A stretch of 64,000 nt of DNA from an uncultured Bacteroidota bacterium (lineage in GTDB: Bacteria; Bacteroidota; Bacteroidia; Flavobacteriales; Flavobacteriaceae), in contig CACLPI010000005.1 in assembly GCA_902608795.1 (NCBI GenBank), forward strand, positions 1 through 64,000. Reading direction: 5' to 3'. The translations under genes and the position numbers were made by a program. The notes under the pieces were generated by a model. The model saw only the letters and a list, made by a program, of their open reading frames with translations, searched no databases and was not told where the DNA came from. Of the stretch, positions 1-10,339 are shown piece by piece; the first letter of the stretch is position 1, and every line of letters begins with the position of its first letter.

Positions 1-1
1 T

Positions 2-271
2 GATCTTAAAAAGTTAAAATTATTCCTCGCCAAAAATACAAAAAAAATAAGCCCATTAGAGGTTGAAACTGACCATGTAAAGGAATTTGTTTACCATATT
101 TCGAAAGAGGTTAGAGCAAATTCACAATCAAGAATAATTTCCGGGATTAGGAGTTTTTATGATTACTTATTATTTGAAAAATTAATTAAAACTAATCCTC
201 TATCAAATATTGATTCACCTAAATTACAGAGAAAACTTCCAAGTACACTTTCAATTGACGAGATAATCTAA
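2..271 (+). pseudogene. N-terminal part of XerC/D-type tyrosine recombinase (truncated by window edge; frame ends at TAA 269-271)
   Basis: Frame 2 translates to DLKKLKLFLAKNTKKISPLEVETDHVKEFVYHISKEVRANSQSRIISGIRSFYDYLLFEKLIKTNPLSNIDSPKLQRKLPSTLSIDEII*, a typical SAM-like core-binding domain; the catalytic part continues in another frame. Confidence 0.7.
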
Positions 272-816
272 TGATTAAGAATATTGATAAGACGAAAAAA
301 GAATCAGAAAGAAACACAGCGATAATTGAAACTTTATATGGATGTGGATTAAGGGTTAGCGAACTGATAGATTTGAAAATTTCTGACTTATATTTTAGCG
401 AAAATTTCATTAAGGTTACAGGTAAAGGAAATAAGCAAAGGTTGGTACCTGTGAGTGATATTAATAAAAGATGTATTAACGACTATTTATTAAATTCTAG
501 GTCAAAAATAAAAATAGTTGAAAAATACTCTGATATTCTTTTTTTAAATAGAAATGGAAGTAAGTTATCTCGGGCTATGATTTTTACAATTGTTAAAAAT
601 CTTTCAAAAAAATCAGAGATAAAGAAGATTACATCTCCTCACACATTTAGACATTCTTTTGCTACTCATCTTTTAGAGAATGGAGCTGATTTAAAAACCA
701 TACAGCAGTTGCTGGGTCATGAAAGTATAACTACTACAGAAATCTACATGCATTTAGACAATAAAGCTTTGGTTAGTGTAATGAATAAATTTCACCCTAG
801 ATCTGAAAACACTTAG
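271..816 (+). CDS. xerD: Tyrosine recombinase XerD-like catalytic domain (C-terminal part)
   Basis: GLRVSELI ... HTFRHSFATHLLENGADLKTIQQLLGHESITTTEIYMH, i.e. catalytic R / HxxR / H / Y motifs. Confidence 0.85.
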   Translation: MIKNIDKTKKESERNTAIIETLYGCGLRVSELIDLKISDLYFSENFIKVTGKGNKQRLVPVSDINKRCINDYLLNSRSKIKIVEKYSDILFLNRNGSKLSRAMIFTIVKNLSKKSEIKKITSPHTFRHSFATHLLENGADLKTIQQLLGHESITTTEIYMHLDNKALVSVMNKFHPRSENT

Positions 817-850
817 CATCATTCAATAAACTAAGTGACTTGTTTTTATT
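810..850 (+). terminator. Intrinsic terminator after xerD
   Basis: CACTTAG (810-816) / CTAAGTG (831-837) inverted repeat preceded by A-run and followed by a T-rich tract. Confidence 0.5.
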
Positions 851-941
851 TATAAACCGCAATATAATCGCCCCCAATAAAAAAATCCAATTAATGAGTG
901 AATAATTAAGGTTGTTGATATTTCCATAATTTTAAAATTTT

Positions 942-1112
942 ATAAAAAAACCTACAAAAGCTGTTTTATTAAAACTCCAGTTAAACAGGATTAGGGCTAC
1001 AAGACTGATCAAAAATCTGAATAAAAATTTCAGCACGATTTAACAACCTAAACTCACCCTTTATAATTAATTAGCGTTGAGTTTACAAAAAAAACTAATG
1101 TAGGTAGTTTTA
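942..1112 (-). ncRNA. ssrS: Candidate 6S RNA
   Basis: ~170 nt immediately downstream of zapA. Closing stem ACCTACA/TGTAGGT (1099-1105 with 950-956), internal stem AAACTCA/TGAGTTT, terminal-type hairpin CTGTTT/AAACAG, and U-run at the 3' end. The position after zapA matches the 6S location I recall in Bacteroidota. Confidence 0.5.
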
Positions 1113-1130
1113 TAATATTATTTAAAGAAC

Positions 1131-1418
1131 TTATTTTTTATGATCAAGAATATCTATCATCTTAGACAATCTATCTTCTATGTCATTAATAAATGTTTCT
1201 TCATTCAAAGAACTTTGTTTCTTGCTTGAAGCAATCTGAAGAGCACACATCGCTAAAGCATCTTGCTTATCTCTAACAGAATAATTCTGTTCAAACTTTT
1301 TTATCAAACTATTAATTTGATTGGAGGCAAGCCTCAGCCCTTCTTCTTGAGATGGGTCAATAGTTAAAGGATAAATCCTATTAGCAACCGACAACTTAAT
1401 TTTGAGCTTATCACTCAT
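1131..1418 (-). CDS. zapA: Cell division protein ZapA
   Basis: Translation MSDKLKIKLSVANRIYPLTIDPSQEEGLRLASNQIN... matches ZapA family. Confidence 0.85.
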   Translation of the reverse strand: MSDKLKIKLSVANRIYPLTIDPSQEEGLRLASNQINSLIKKFEQNYSVRDKQDALAMCALQIASSKKQSSLNEETFINDIEDRLSKMIDILDHKK

Positions 1419-1421
1419 TTT

Positions 1422-1712
1422 TTAGTCTGATAATTGAGAAATACATATATCTATTTCTTTAATAAGTGAGTCAATCTCACTTCTTGTTTCATTAATATTA
1501 TTTTCATTACCTGACATGGTATTTGCTATTTTTAATGCCTTAAATCTATTATCAAGTAATCTATATTCTGTATTCAATTCATTCTTTTCATTAGTCAAGA
1601 TTTTATTCTTGTCTAGTAAAACTTTTTTTTCATTCTTCAACTTTGAAAGCTCGGCTAAACTAGACTCAACTTTTTTTTCTAAATCAAACAGCAAATCCTG
1701 AATTTTTTTCAC
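1422..1712 (-). CDS. Hypothetical coiled-coil protein upstream of zapA
   Basis: Lys/Glu/Leu-rich coiled coil, 4-nt gap to zapA. Confidence 0.7.
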   Translation of the reverse strand: MKKIQDLLFDLEKKVESSLAELSKLKNEKKVLLDKNKILTNEKNELNTEYRLLDNRFKALKIANTMSGNENNINETRSEIDSLIKEIDICISQLSD

Positions 1713-1803
1713 GTCTTAAATACTATTCTCACAAATTTAACATTCAATTTTAAATTTTCTGAGTTTTTCATTTATTAATTACAATTATATGTTATTTTAG
1801 ATT

Positions 1804-3501
1804 TTGATGAGATATTATTTATTGACAATATTCTTTCTGTTAAATTCAATAATATATTCCCAAAACTCTGGAGACTATCCGCTTGATATACCAATAATTC
1901 TTTCAGGTACTTTTGCTGAGTTGAGGCCAAACCATTTTCATGCAGGAATTGATATAAAAACAAAAGGGTCAGAGGGATTTAGTGTATATTCAATAGGAAA
2001 TGGTTATGTGAGCAGAATCCAGATCACTCATGGTGGTTATGGAAAAGCAGTATATATCAAACATGATAATGGTCAATCATCTGTTTATGCACATCTAAAA
2101 AAGTATTCGCCTAAAATTGAAAAAATTGTAAAAGATATTCAATATTCTAACGAGTCTTACACTTTGAGGTTCTATCCAAAAGAAAATGAAATTAAAATTT
2201 CTGAAAAGGAGTTAATCGGCTACAGCGGTAATACAGGAAGAAGTTATGGTCCACACTTACATTATGAGCTTCGAGATAATAAAGACAGACCGATAAATCC
2301 ATTGGAATATAAAAACTACACTATTTTGGATACAATACCGCCTGTAGTACTTGGTTTACATTACAAAGAAATACCAGAAAATTCAATTAGCGGTTCAAAC
2401 TCAAGCTTTAAAAATCTAAAAATTAGAAAGATTTCTAATAATCTATTTATTTCTGACACCCTTAATACAAGTGGCTTGATAGGATTTGGTGTAAACTCAT
2501 ATGATAGAATGAATAATACGTGGAATAAAATGGGTTTATCTGAAATTAAAGCAAACTTAGATGGTGAAGAAGTTTTTGATATGAATTTGAATTCATTTTC
2601 TTATGATGAATGGAGACATATTAACACGTTTATTGATTATGCTTCATACAAGAATAAAAAAATTAGAATACAGAAACTTTATATTGAAGACTATAATCCT
2701 TTAAATATGTATAATAGATCTCTTGGAAATGGACTTATAAATATATATCATCAGGATAAAGTTTACTTATATGCTATTCGTCTATTTGATTACAATAAAA
2801 ATTACACTGAAATCTTGGTTCCTATACGTTGGAAAGAAAAAACAAATTATAGAACCAATGGGTTAGAATCTGATAATATTTATTCTATCAATAAGGATAG
2901 TGTATACAATTTATTATTTGCTAGTTCATCAATTAAATTAAGTAATAATACTTTCTACACCGATAAAGAAATTGAAATTATTGAAAGAGATAATATTTTA
3001 TCAATCGATGAAGATTCAATACCTGTACTTAAAGAAATAACAATTAAATTTAATACAGACCGTTATAATGATTCGTTAGTAAACAAAACTTATATTGCCA
3101 AGCTTGAGAATGAAGATAAATCATCTTTTGTTTCTAATAAATTAAAAAATGGTAAACTAACAGCTGATATTAAACTTTTGGGTGATTATATGATTAAAGT
3201 TGATTCAATTCCGCCTAGTATAAATTTAATTGATGTGTTAGATGATCAGTGGATTTCAAACAGGGATAAATTGCAAATAATAATAAATGATAAAAGTTCA
3301 GGAATAAGCTCTTACAGAGGTACATTGAATGACAAGTGGATTCTTTTAGAATATAACCCTATAAAAGGAATTTTAACATATGATTTTAATGATAACATTA
3401 ATAATTCTGAAACTAAAAATATATTAAAAGTGAATGTTACAGATAATGTTGGGAATACTAAATATTTAGAAAAAGTTTTTTTTAGAACAGTAAAAAAATG
3501 A
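1804..3501 (+). CDS. M23 family metallopeptidase (start may be ATG at 1807)
   Basis: HFHAGIDIKTKGSEG, GPHLHYELRD LytM/M23 motifs; signal peptide. Confidence 0.9.
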   Translation: MMRYYLLTIFFLLNSIIYSQNSGDYPLDIPIILSGTFAELRPNHFHAGIDIKTKGSEGFSVYSIGNGYVSRIQITHGGYGKAVYIKHDNGQSSVYAHLKKYSPKIEKIVKDIQYSNESYTLRFYPKENEIKISEKELIGYSGNTGRSYGPHLHYELRDNKDRPINPLEYKNYTILDTIPPVVLGLHYKEIPENSISGSNSSFKNLKIRKISNNLFISDTLNTSGLIGFGVNSYDRMNNTWNKMGLSEIKANLDGEEVFDMNLNSFSYDEWRHINTFIDYASYKNKKIRIQKLYIEDYNPLNMYNRSLGNGLINIYHQDKVYLYAIRLFDYNKNYTEILVPIRWKEKTNYRTNGLESDNIYSINKDSVYNLLFASSSIKLSNNTFYTDKEIEIIERDNILSIDEDSIPVLKEITIKFNTDRYNDSLVNKTYIAKLENEDKSSFVSNKLKNGKLTADIKLLGDYMIKVDSIPPSINLIDVLDDQWISNRDKLQIIINDKSSGISSYRGTLNDKWILLEYNPIKGILTYDFNDNINNSETKNILKVNVTDNVGNTKYLEKVFFRTVKK

Positions 3502-5942
3502 AAAATTTTGTACTCATTTTATTTTGTCTTGTGCCCTTTTGTTTTTTTTCACAAGATGCTATTATTACAGGTTTGATATTAGATGAAGAAAATTTTCCAA
3601 TAAAAGATGTTAATATTCAATTTGATAAAAAAGGCTCAATCAGTGATGTTAATGGATATTACAAAATTGAAGTTGAGTCAGGTAAAAATATCAATATTGT
3701 ATTTACTCACATAAATCACAAAAGACTTCAAATTACGGCTAACTTATCTAAAAATGAAATACTTGAATTTAATCCAGTTTTGAGTACCAAGTTTGAACAA
3801 ATCTCAGAAGTTATTTTGAATACAACAAAAAGAGAAGATTTAAAATCTATTCAAAACATATCTCCTGAAAAACTAAGAGATATTAAAGGGGTTCAGCCTG
3901 GAATTGAAAATATTTTAAAAACTCTTCCTGGAGTAAGTATTAATAATGAAATGAGCACACAATACTCTGTTAGAGGCGGAAACTTTGATGAAAATCTTGT
4001 ATATGTAAATGGTATTGAAATTTACAGGCCTTTTTTGATAAGATCTGGTCAACAAGAAGGTCTAAGTTTTGTTAATTCAGAAATGACCGATGATGTAAAA
4101 TTTTCCTCTGGTGGATTTGAAGCGAAATATGGGGATAAGATGTCATCCGTTTTGGATATTAAATATAAATCTCCAGATTCAAATCAGTATAGAATTAATA
4201 CTAGTTTTTTAGGTGGTAGCTTTACTTCTGAAAATGTTTCAAAAGATAAAAATATTTCAAATATACTTGGGGTAAGATATAGAGACAATAGCTTATTAGT
4301 CAATTCAAAAGAAACAAACTCAAAATTTAAGCCTTCATTTTTTGATTTACAAAACCATCTAAGAATGTCGATTAATCCAAGACTTAGTATATCGACTCTA
4401 ACAAATTTCTCATTAAATAGATACAATTTTAAGCCTCTTAATAGACAAACTAATTTTGGAACACTTGATGATCCACTAGCATTAATAATATTTTATGACG
4501 GAGAAGAAAAAGATAGATATGCTACTTTTTTTAACTCAATTTCTGTTGATTATAAACCAAATCAACGTGATACATATATAATAAACTCATCATTTTATAA
4601 CACAACTGAAAAAGAGTATTTTGACATACTCGCACAATACAACCTTGCAGATGTGAATACTAATATTGGCAGTGAGGATCTAGGAGAAGTAGAATTTAGT
4701 CAGGGAGTTGGAAGTCAGCTAAATCATGCTAGAAATGATTTAAATGCTCAAATTTTTAATATTGAGTCTAAACTTAAATTAATAAGAAAGAAAAACGAAT
4801 TCAATTTCTCGTTTAAATTCACAAAAGAAAATATAAGTGATAGAATTGTTGAATGGGAAGTTATTGATTCTGCTGGTTATTTCATTGACCCACCTTTCAT
4901 TACTAATATCTCTGAACAACCTTATGAAGCTAATGAAGGGCCAATAGTACCATTTCAGAATATTCGATCTACAATTGACACTTCAATAGAAAGAATCCAA
5001 TTTTATTCCCAATGGGAAAGTGAAAGCTATATAAATAACAATAAAATTTATTACAACCTGGGTATCAGAGCACACAATTGGTCGTTAAATTCTAGCGAAG
5101 ATTGGTCAAATGATGTTAAGAATAAAATAGTGATAAGCCCAAGATTTCAAATTGGATATGTGCCAAGCTGGAATCCAAAAATGATTTTCAATTTAAAATA
5201 TGGTGTATATCACCAACCTCCATTCTACAAAGAACTGAGAAATTTTTCTGGTGAAATCAACCCCTCATTAAGAGCTCAAAAATCAACACATTATGTGTTA
5301 TCAAACGAATATAAGTTTGATTTATGGAATAGGTCTTTTAGGTTAAACTCAGAACTGTATTATAAGGATTTAGATGATTTAAATACATACACTATAGATA
5401 ATGTAAGAATTAGGTATGTGGCTAATAATAATGCTTTTGGATACGCCTACGGGTTAGATTTAAGGTTAAACGGAGAGTTTGTTAAAGGAACCGAATCATG
5501 GTTTAGTTTTGGATACTTAAAAACTGAAGAAAATATTGATGATAGAGGTTATATATCCAGACCAACTGACCAAAGATTAAAATTTGGAATTTTATTCCAA
5601 GATTATGTTCCTAATATGCCTAATTTAAAGATGTTTATTAATCTGATATACAATACTGGATTACCAGGAGGATCTCCAAGCTATGCTGACCCTTATGAAT
5701 ATCAAAACAGATTGCCAGATTATAAAAGAGCCGATATAGGAATTATGTATTTGATTGAGGATGCTAAAAAACTTTTTAACGTTGAGGAAGTCTCAATTGG
5801 AATGGAGATATTTAATATGTTTAACATACAAAATACAATTACAAATACATGGGTGAGAGATGTTTACTCAAAAAGACAATACAGTATTCCAAACTATCTT
5901 AGCCCAAGAATATTTAATCTTAACATGGATATTAAATTCTAA
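3498..5942 (+). CDS. TonB-dependent receptor with carboxypeptidase-regulatory-like domain
   Basis: N-terminal CarboxypepD_reg-like repeat, plug motif GVQPGIENILKTLPGVSINNEMSTQYSVRGGNFDENLVYVNG, C-terminal beta-barrel; ATGA overlap with M23 gene. Confidence 0.9.
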   Translation: MKNFVLILFCLVPFCFFSQDAIITGLILDEENFPIKDVNIQFDKKGSISDVNGYYKIEVESGKNINIVFTHINHKRLQITANLSKNEILEFNPVLSTKFEQISEVILNTTKREDLKSIQNISPEKLRDIKGVQPGIENILKTLPGVSINNEMSTQYSVRGGNFDENLVYVNGIEIYRPFLIRSGQQEGLSFVNSEMTDDVKFSSGGFEAKYGDKMSSVLDIKYKSPDSNQYRINTSFLGGSFTSENVSKDKNISNILGVRYRDNSLLVNSKETNSKFKPSFFDLQNHLRMSINPRLSISTLTNFSLNRYNFKPLNRQTNFGTLDDPLALIIFYDGEEKDRYATFFNSISVDYKPNQRDTYIINSSFYNTTEKEYFDILAQYNLADVNTNIGSEDLGEVEFSQGVGSQLNHARNDLNAQIFNIESKLKLIRKKNEFNFSFKFTKENISDRIVEWEVIDSAGYFIDPPFITNISEQPYEANEGPIVPFQNIRSTIDTSIERIQFYSQWESESYINNNKIYYNLGIRAHNWSLNSSEDWSNDVKNKIVISPRFQIGYVPSWNPKMIFNLKYGVYHQPPFYKELRNFSGEINPSLRAQKSTHYVLSNEYKFDLWNRSFRLNSELYYKDLDDLNTYTIDNVRIRYVANNNAFGYAYGLDLRLNGEFVKGTESWFSFGYLKTEENIDDRGYISRPTDQRLKFGILFQDYVPNMPNLKMFINLIYNTGLPGGSPSYADPYEYQNRLPDYKRADIGIMYLIEDAKKLFNVEEVSIGMEIFNMFNIQNTITNTWVRDVYSKRQYSIPNYLSPRIFNLNMDIKF

Positions 5943-7084
5943 TTCATCAAATCATTAATTTGATCGATTACAAAGTCAAGCTCATCCTTTGTATTATAAA
6001 TACTAAATGAAAATCTTAGAGATACCTTCTTGTTTTCTTCTTTATTTTGTATTTCTTTAAGAACATGTGAACCTGTGTCGCTCCCACTCTGACAAGCACT
6101 TCCTGTGGAGCAGGCAATTCCTTTCATATCTAATTTAAACATAAACAATCCACCAATCTCACGCTCTATTGGTAATAATATATTAACCAATGTGTAAGTT
6201 GAATTATTCAAATCTTCACATAGACCATTGAATTTAACATTTTTCACCTTCTTTTTTAGTTGTGAAATAAAGTAAGTTTTTAAATCAGTTATATATTCTT
6301 TTTCAGATTTGAGATTTTTAGTTGAAATTTTTAAAGCCTGTGACATCCCAACAATATTATGAACTGACTCAGTTCCTGCTCTGAGCCCCTTTTCCTGCAT
6401 CCCCCCTGTAATATATGATCCAAGGTTTGAATTTTTTCTTACGAATGCAAATCCAACACCCTTGGGGCCATGAAATTTATGAGCACTTGCAACAAAAAAA
6501 TCAACTTTTATATTTTCAAAATCTAAATCATAATGTCCAACAGATTGAACCGTATCACTGTGAAATAAGGAATTATATTTTTGACAAATTTCAGAAACCA
6601 ATTGAATATCAGTGATATTTCCAATTTCATTGTTTATGTGCATTAAGCTTACCAGAGATTTTTCATCAGATCTTTTTAATATTTCTTCTAAATCTTTTAA
6701 ATCAACATGCCCTGATTCTGATACCTTTACATATGAAATGTTAATATTATTTGATCTGATAAGATCATCAATAGTATGAGTTACAGCATGATGTTCAATT
6801 TTTGTTGTAATTACATGAGAAACACCTAGATTGTTTACACAATTTCTGATAATCATATTATCAGCTTCTGTACCGCCAGAAGTAAATATTATTTCAGATG
6901 ATTTTACATTTAAAATATCTGCAATTTCTTTTCTTGATAATTCAATTAAAGATTTAGATGATCTACCACAACTATGTGTAGATGAAGGGTTTCCGTATTC
7001 ATTTTTAATGATAGATGAAATTACGCTAATCACCTCTTTTCTCACCTTTGTAGTAGCGGCATTGTCAAGATAAATTGTAGACAT
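5939..7084 (-). CDS. Cysteine desulfurase (NifS/IscS-like)
   Basis: YLDNAATTKV, TSGGTEADN, SAHKFHGPKGVGF, GSACQSG motifs. Confidence 0.9.
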   Translation of the reverse strand: MSTIYLDNAATTKVRKEVISVISSIIKNEYGNPSSTHSCGRSSKSLIELSRKEIADILNVKSSEIIFTSGGTEADNMIIRNCVNNLGVSHVITTKIEHHAVTHTIDDLIRSNNINISYVKVSESGHVDLKDLEEILKRSDEKSLVSLMHINNEIGNITDIQLVSEICQKYNSLFHSDTVQSVGHYDLDFENIKVDFFVASAHKFHGPKGVGFAFVRKNSNLGSYITGGMQEKGLRAGTESVHNIVGMSQALKISTKNLKSEKEYITDLKTYFISQLKKKVKNVKFNGLCEDLNNSTYTLVNILLPIEREIGGLFMFKLDMKGIACSTGSACQSGSDTGSHVLKEIQNKEENKKVSLRFSFSIYNTKDELDFVIDQINDLMN

Positions 7085-7118
7085 ATCGAATGGTTGGATA
7101 TACTAATTTATTAAATTA

Positions 7119-8342
7119 TTATTCAAAATCTTTAAGAGAGGATATAATTATATCAATACAATTGTTTAGCTGTTCCTCATTAATAATCAAAGGAGGTGCA
7201 AATCTGATTATATTACCATGTGTAGGTTTAGCAAGTAATCCATTTTGAGCCATTTTTAAACATATATTCCAAGCAATATCACTATTCTCTTCATCATTTA
7301 TTATAATAGCATTTAACAATCCTTTTCCTCTAATTTTTTCGACAATTTTGCTTCCTCTAATGTAAGATTGAAGCTTTTCTCTAAAAATAACACCCATTTT
7401 ATCTGCATTTTCAGCTAATTTCTCGTCTTTAATAACGTCCAATGCAGCCATAGCCACTTCACAAGCGACTGGATTACCGCCAAAGGTAGAACCATGTTCA
7501 CCAGGTTTAATTGTAAGCATGACTTCATTAGACGCTAATATTGCAGAAACTGGAAATACACCACCAGACAGAGCCTTTCCTAAAATTAATATGTCAGGCT
7601 TGAATCCGTGATGTTCACAGCAAAGCATTTTCCCTGTTCTGCCAATACCAGTTTGAACTTCATCTGCAATAAATAAAACATTTGATTCTTTACACAAATC
7701 ATATGCTTTCTTTAAATAATCATCGTCAGGAACTACAACGCCAGCTTCTCCTTGAATTGGTTCAACCATAAACGCAACTACATTTTGATCTTTTAAAGAA
7801 TCTTTAAGTGATTCTATATCATTATAAGGAATAATTTCATAACCTGGCATAAACGGACCAAAACCATTAGTGCTACTAGGATCAGTTGAAGAGGATATTG
7901 CCCCTAAGGTTCTACCCCAAAAATTTCCTTCAACAAAAATAATTTTTGCGGAATCATTAGCAACCTTTTTAACTTCATAACCCCATTTTCTTGCTAATTT
8001 AACCGCAGTTTCACCACCCTCTACTCCGGTATTCATTGGCAATACTTTATCATATCCAAAAAATTCAGTAATAAATTTCTCATATTGACCTAAAATATTA
8101 TTATGAAATGCTCTTGATGTTAAGGTTAGTTTATTTGACTGATTAACTAGTGCAGAGATTATCTTAGGATGACAATGTCCTTGATTAACTGCTGAATAGG
8201 CAGATAAAAAATCATAATACTTCTTCCCTTCTACGTCCCATAAAAAAACTCCTTCACCTTTTTCCAAAACAACAGGAAGCGGATGATAATTATGCGCACC
8301 ATACTTATACTCTAGATCAATTATGCTTTTTGAAGTTAACAT
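7119..8342 (-). CDS. rocD: Ornithine--oxo-acid transaminase
   Basis: Class III aminotransferase; [59 protein letters not shown]. Confidence 0.93.
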   Translation of the reverse strand: MLTSKSIIDLEYKYGAHNYHPLPVVLEKGEGVFLWDVEGKKYYDFLSAYSAVNQGHCHPKIISALVNQSNKLTLTSRAFHNNILGQYEKFITEFFGYDKVLPMNTGVEGGETAVKLARKWGYEVKKVANDSAKIIFVEGNFWGRTLGAISSSTDPSSTNGFGPFMPGYEIIPYNDIESLKDSLKDQNVVAFMVEPIQGEAGVVVPDDDYLKKAYDLCKESNVLFIADEVQTGIGRTGKMLCCEHHGFKPDILILGKALSGGVFPVSAILASNEVMLTIKPGEHGSTFGGNPVACEVAMAALDVIKDEKLAENADKMGVIFREKLQSYIRGSKIVEKIRGKGLLNAIIINDEENSDIAWNICLKMAQNGLLAKPTHGNIIRFAPPLIINEEQLNNCIDIIISSLKDFE

Positions 8343-8413
8343 TGTATTAATTTTTTACTAGTTCTATTTTAGTCCAAATTTAATGAATTATATTTAGTGA
8401 TAATTAGTTTAGA

Positions 8414-9817
8414 GTGGGTAGAAATAAAAGAAATATTGTTTTAGAAAATATTGAACTAACTGATGCAGGTTCACTCGGTAAATCTATATCCAAAAAAGAT
8501 GGACAGAAAATAATTTTTACAAAAAATGGTGTACCTGGTGATATCGTTAACATCAGAGTGAGAAAGAAAAGAAAATCGTATTTAGAAGGCGACATCATTA
8601 AATATCATAAATACTCTCCCAAAAGAACAGATCCAAAATGCTCACATTTTGAACTTTGCGGAGGATGCAGTTGGCAAAACATGGATTATGAAGAACAATT
8701 GATATATAAGGACAAAGAAGTAAATGAAAATTTAAGCAGAATCGGTAAAATTGGATCTCACAAAAAACTTCACATAATTAAATCCGATAAAAGGTACTAC
8801 TACAGAAATAAGATGGAATTTTCTTTTAGTAATTCAAGATGGATAACCGAAAAGGAGATAAGAGAAGAAGTTGATATTTTAGATAAAAATGCTCTAGGTT
8901 TTCATAAATCAGGAATGTGGAGCAAGGTTATTGATATTGATAAATGCTATCTTCAAACGAACATTTCAAATAAAATCAGAAACTACACAAAACGAAAAGC
9001 ATTAGAACTTAATTTAGAGTTTTTTGATCTTAAAAATCAAAATGGAGACATAAGAAACTTGATGATCAGAACAACTACCACAAATGAAATAATGGTGTTA
9101 ATTCAATTCTACAAATACTCTAAAAAGGCCGAGAACCTTTTAGAATTAATTAAAAATGAATTTGATGAAATAACTTCGATAATGTATGTTATTAATAGTA
9201 AGCCCAACGACACTATTTATGATCTTGAGATAGTTTGCTTTAGCGGAAAAAATTATATAACAGAAAAAATAAGTGAACTTTTATTTAAAATATCTGCCAA
9301 ATCATTCTTTCAAACAAATCCCTATCAAACCAGCAAACTTTATAATATAGTTAAGAGGTTTGCAAATCTTAAAGGAAATGAGATTGTTTATGATTTATAT
9401 TCTGGAATTGGCGCTATTTCATTATTCCTTTCTAAAGAGGCAAAAAAAATAATTGGCATTGAGACTGTTAGGGATGCTGTTCAAGCTGCAAAATCTAACT
9501 CAAAGTTAAATAATATATCAAATTGTAAATTTATACATGGGGATGTAAAAGATATTATCTCAAAGCCTATTAAAGGAATCAAAAAACCTGATATTATTAT
9601 AGTTGACCCTCCTAGAAATGGATTAGAAAAATCAGTCATAAAATCAATAATAAAGCTTTCACCAGATAAAATCATTTATGTCAGCTGTAATAGCTCAACC
9701 CAGGCAAGAGATATTTATGAACTAAGGGATTTTTATAACTTGAAAATTACACAAGCAATTGACATGTTCCCCCAGACATACCATGTAGAAAATGTTGTAC
9801 TTTTAGAAAAAATATAA
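8414..9817 (+). CDS. rlmD: 23S rRNA (uracil(1939)-C(5))-methyltransferase RlmD
   Basis: TRAM domain, CxxxxxCGGCSWQ cluster, DLYSGIGAISLFL, DPPRNGL, YVSCNSST; GTG start. Confidence 0.92.
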   Translation: MGRNKRNIVLENIELTDAGSLGKSISKKDGQKIIFTKNGVPGDIVNIRVRKKRKSYLEGDIIKYHKYSPKRTDPKCSHFELCGGCSWQNMDYEEQLIYKDKEVNENLSRIGKIGSHKKLHIIKSDKRYYYRNKMEFSFSNSRWITEKEIREEVDILDKNALGFHKSGMWSKVIDIDKCYLQTNISNKIRNYTKRKALELNLEFFDLKNQNGDIRNLMIRTTTTNEIMVLIQFYKYSKKAENLLELIKNEFDEITSIMYVINSKPNDTIYDLEIVCFSGKNYITEKISELLFKISAKSFFQTNPYQTSKLYNIVKRFANLKGNEIVYDLYSGIGAISLFLSKEAKKIIGIETVRDAVQAAKSNSKLNNISNCKFIHGDVKDIISKPIKGIKKPDIIIVDPPRNGLEKSVIKSIIKLSPDKIIYVSCNSSTQARDIYELRDFYNLKITQAIDMFPQTYHVENVVLLEKI

Positions 9818-10339
9818 ATGAATAAATATTTAGTTTTAATTTTAATTATTATCACAATATATAATTGTGAAAGTGATGATATTTGTCCTGAATCAACATT
9901 AACAACTCCCCGGCTTATAGTTACTTTTTATGATGATGAAAATCCGGAAGAAAGAAAAAATATTGAAAGTCTTGGGGTGTATATTGTTAAAAATAATGAA
10001 CTAATGTTGATAAGTGAAATAAATGGCATAAATACTGATTCTATTGCAATCCCACTAAGAGATGATGAATCCGTATCAAATTTTATGTTTTGTAAAGATT
10101 TCTCAGATGATGTAACAGTGATTCCAAGCGGCTTGCCAAATCACGTTTATTTTGACTATGAAATTAATGAAACCTTCATTTCAAGAGCATGTAGTTTTAT
10201 AAATAATTACAATTTATCAATTGCTCTACCCTATGACCCATTTGATACTCCTGGATCCACAAATTGGATTTCTGAGCTCATCATTTTAAATAATTATGTA
10301 ACTAATGAAAATCAATCCCATGTCAAGATTCTTCACTAG
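9818..10339 (+). CDS. Lipoprotein, DUF6452-like
   Basis: Lipobox IYNCESDD; position between rlmD and DUF6048-like gene. Confidence 0.65.
   Translation: MNKYLVLILIIITIYNCESDDICPESTLTTPRLIVTFYDDENPEERKNIESLGVYIVKNNELMLISEINGINTDSIAIPLRDDESVSNFMFCKDFSDDVTVIPSGLPNHVYFDYEINETFISRACSFINNYNLSIALPYDPFDTPGSTNWISELIILNNYVTNENQSHVKILH

Noticed and set aside
2-816. Tyrosine recombinase at the left edge as the integrase of a mobile element
   Set aside because: Sequence looks like core XerD, with no att-like repeats or cargo nearby; unlikely to be linked to the mnmE cassette 28 kb away without more evidence
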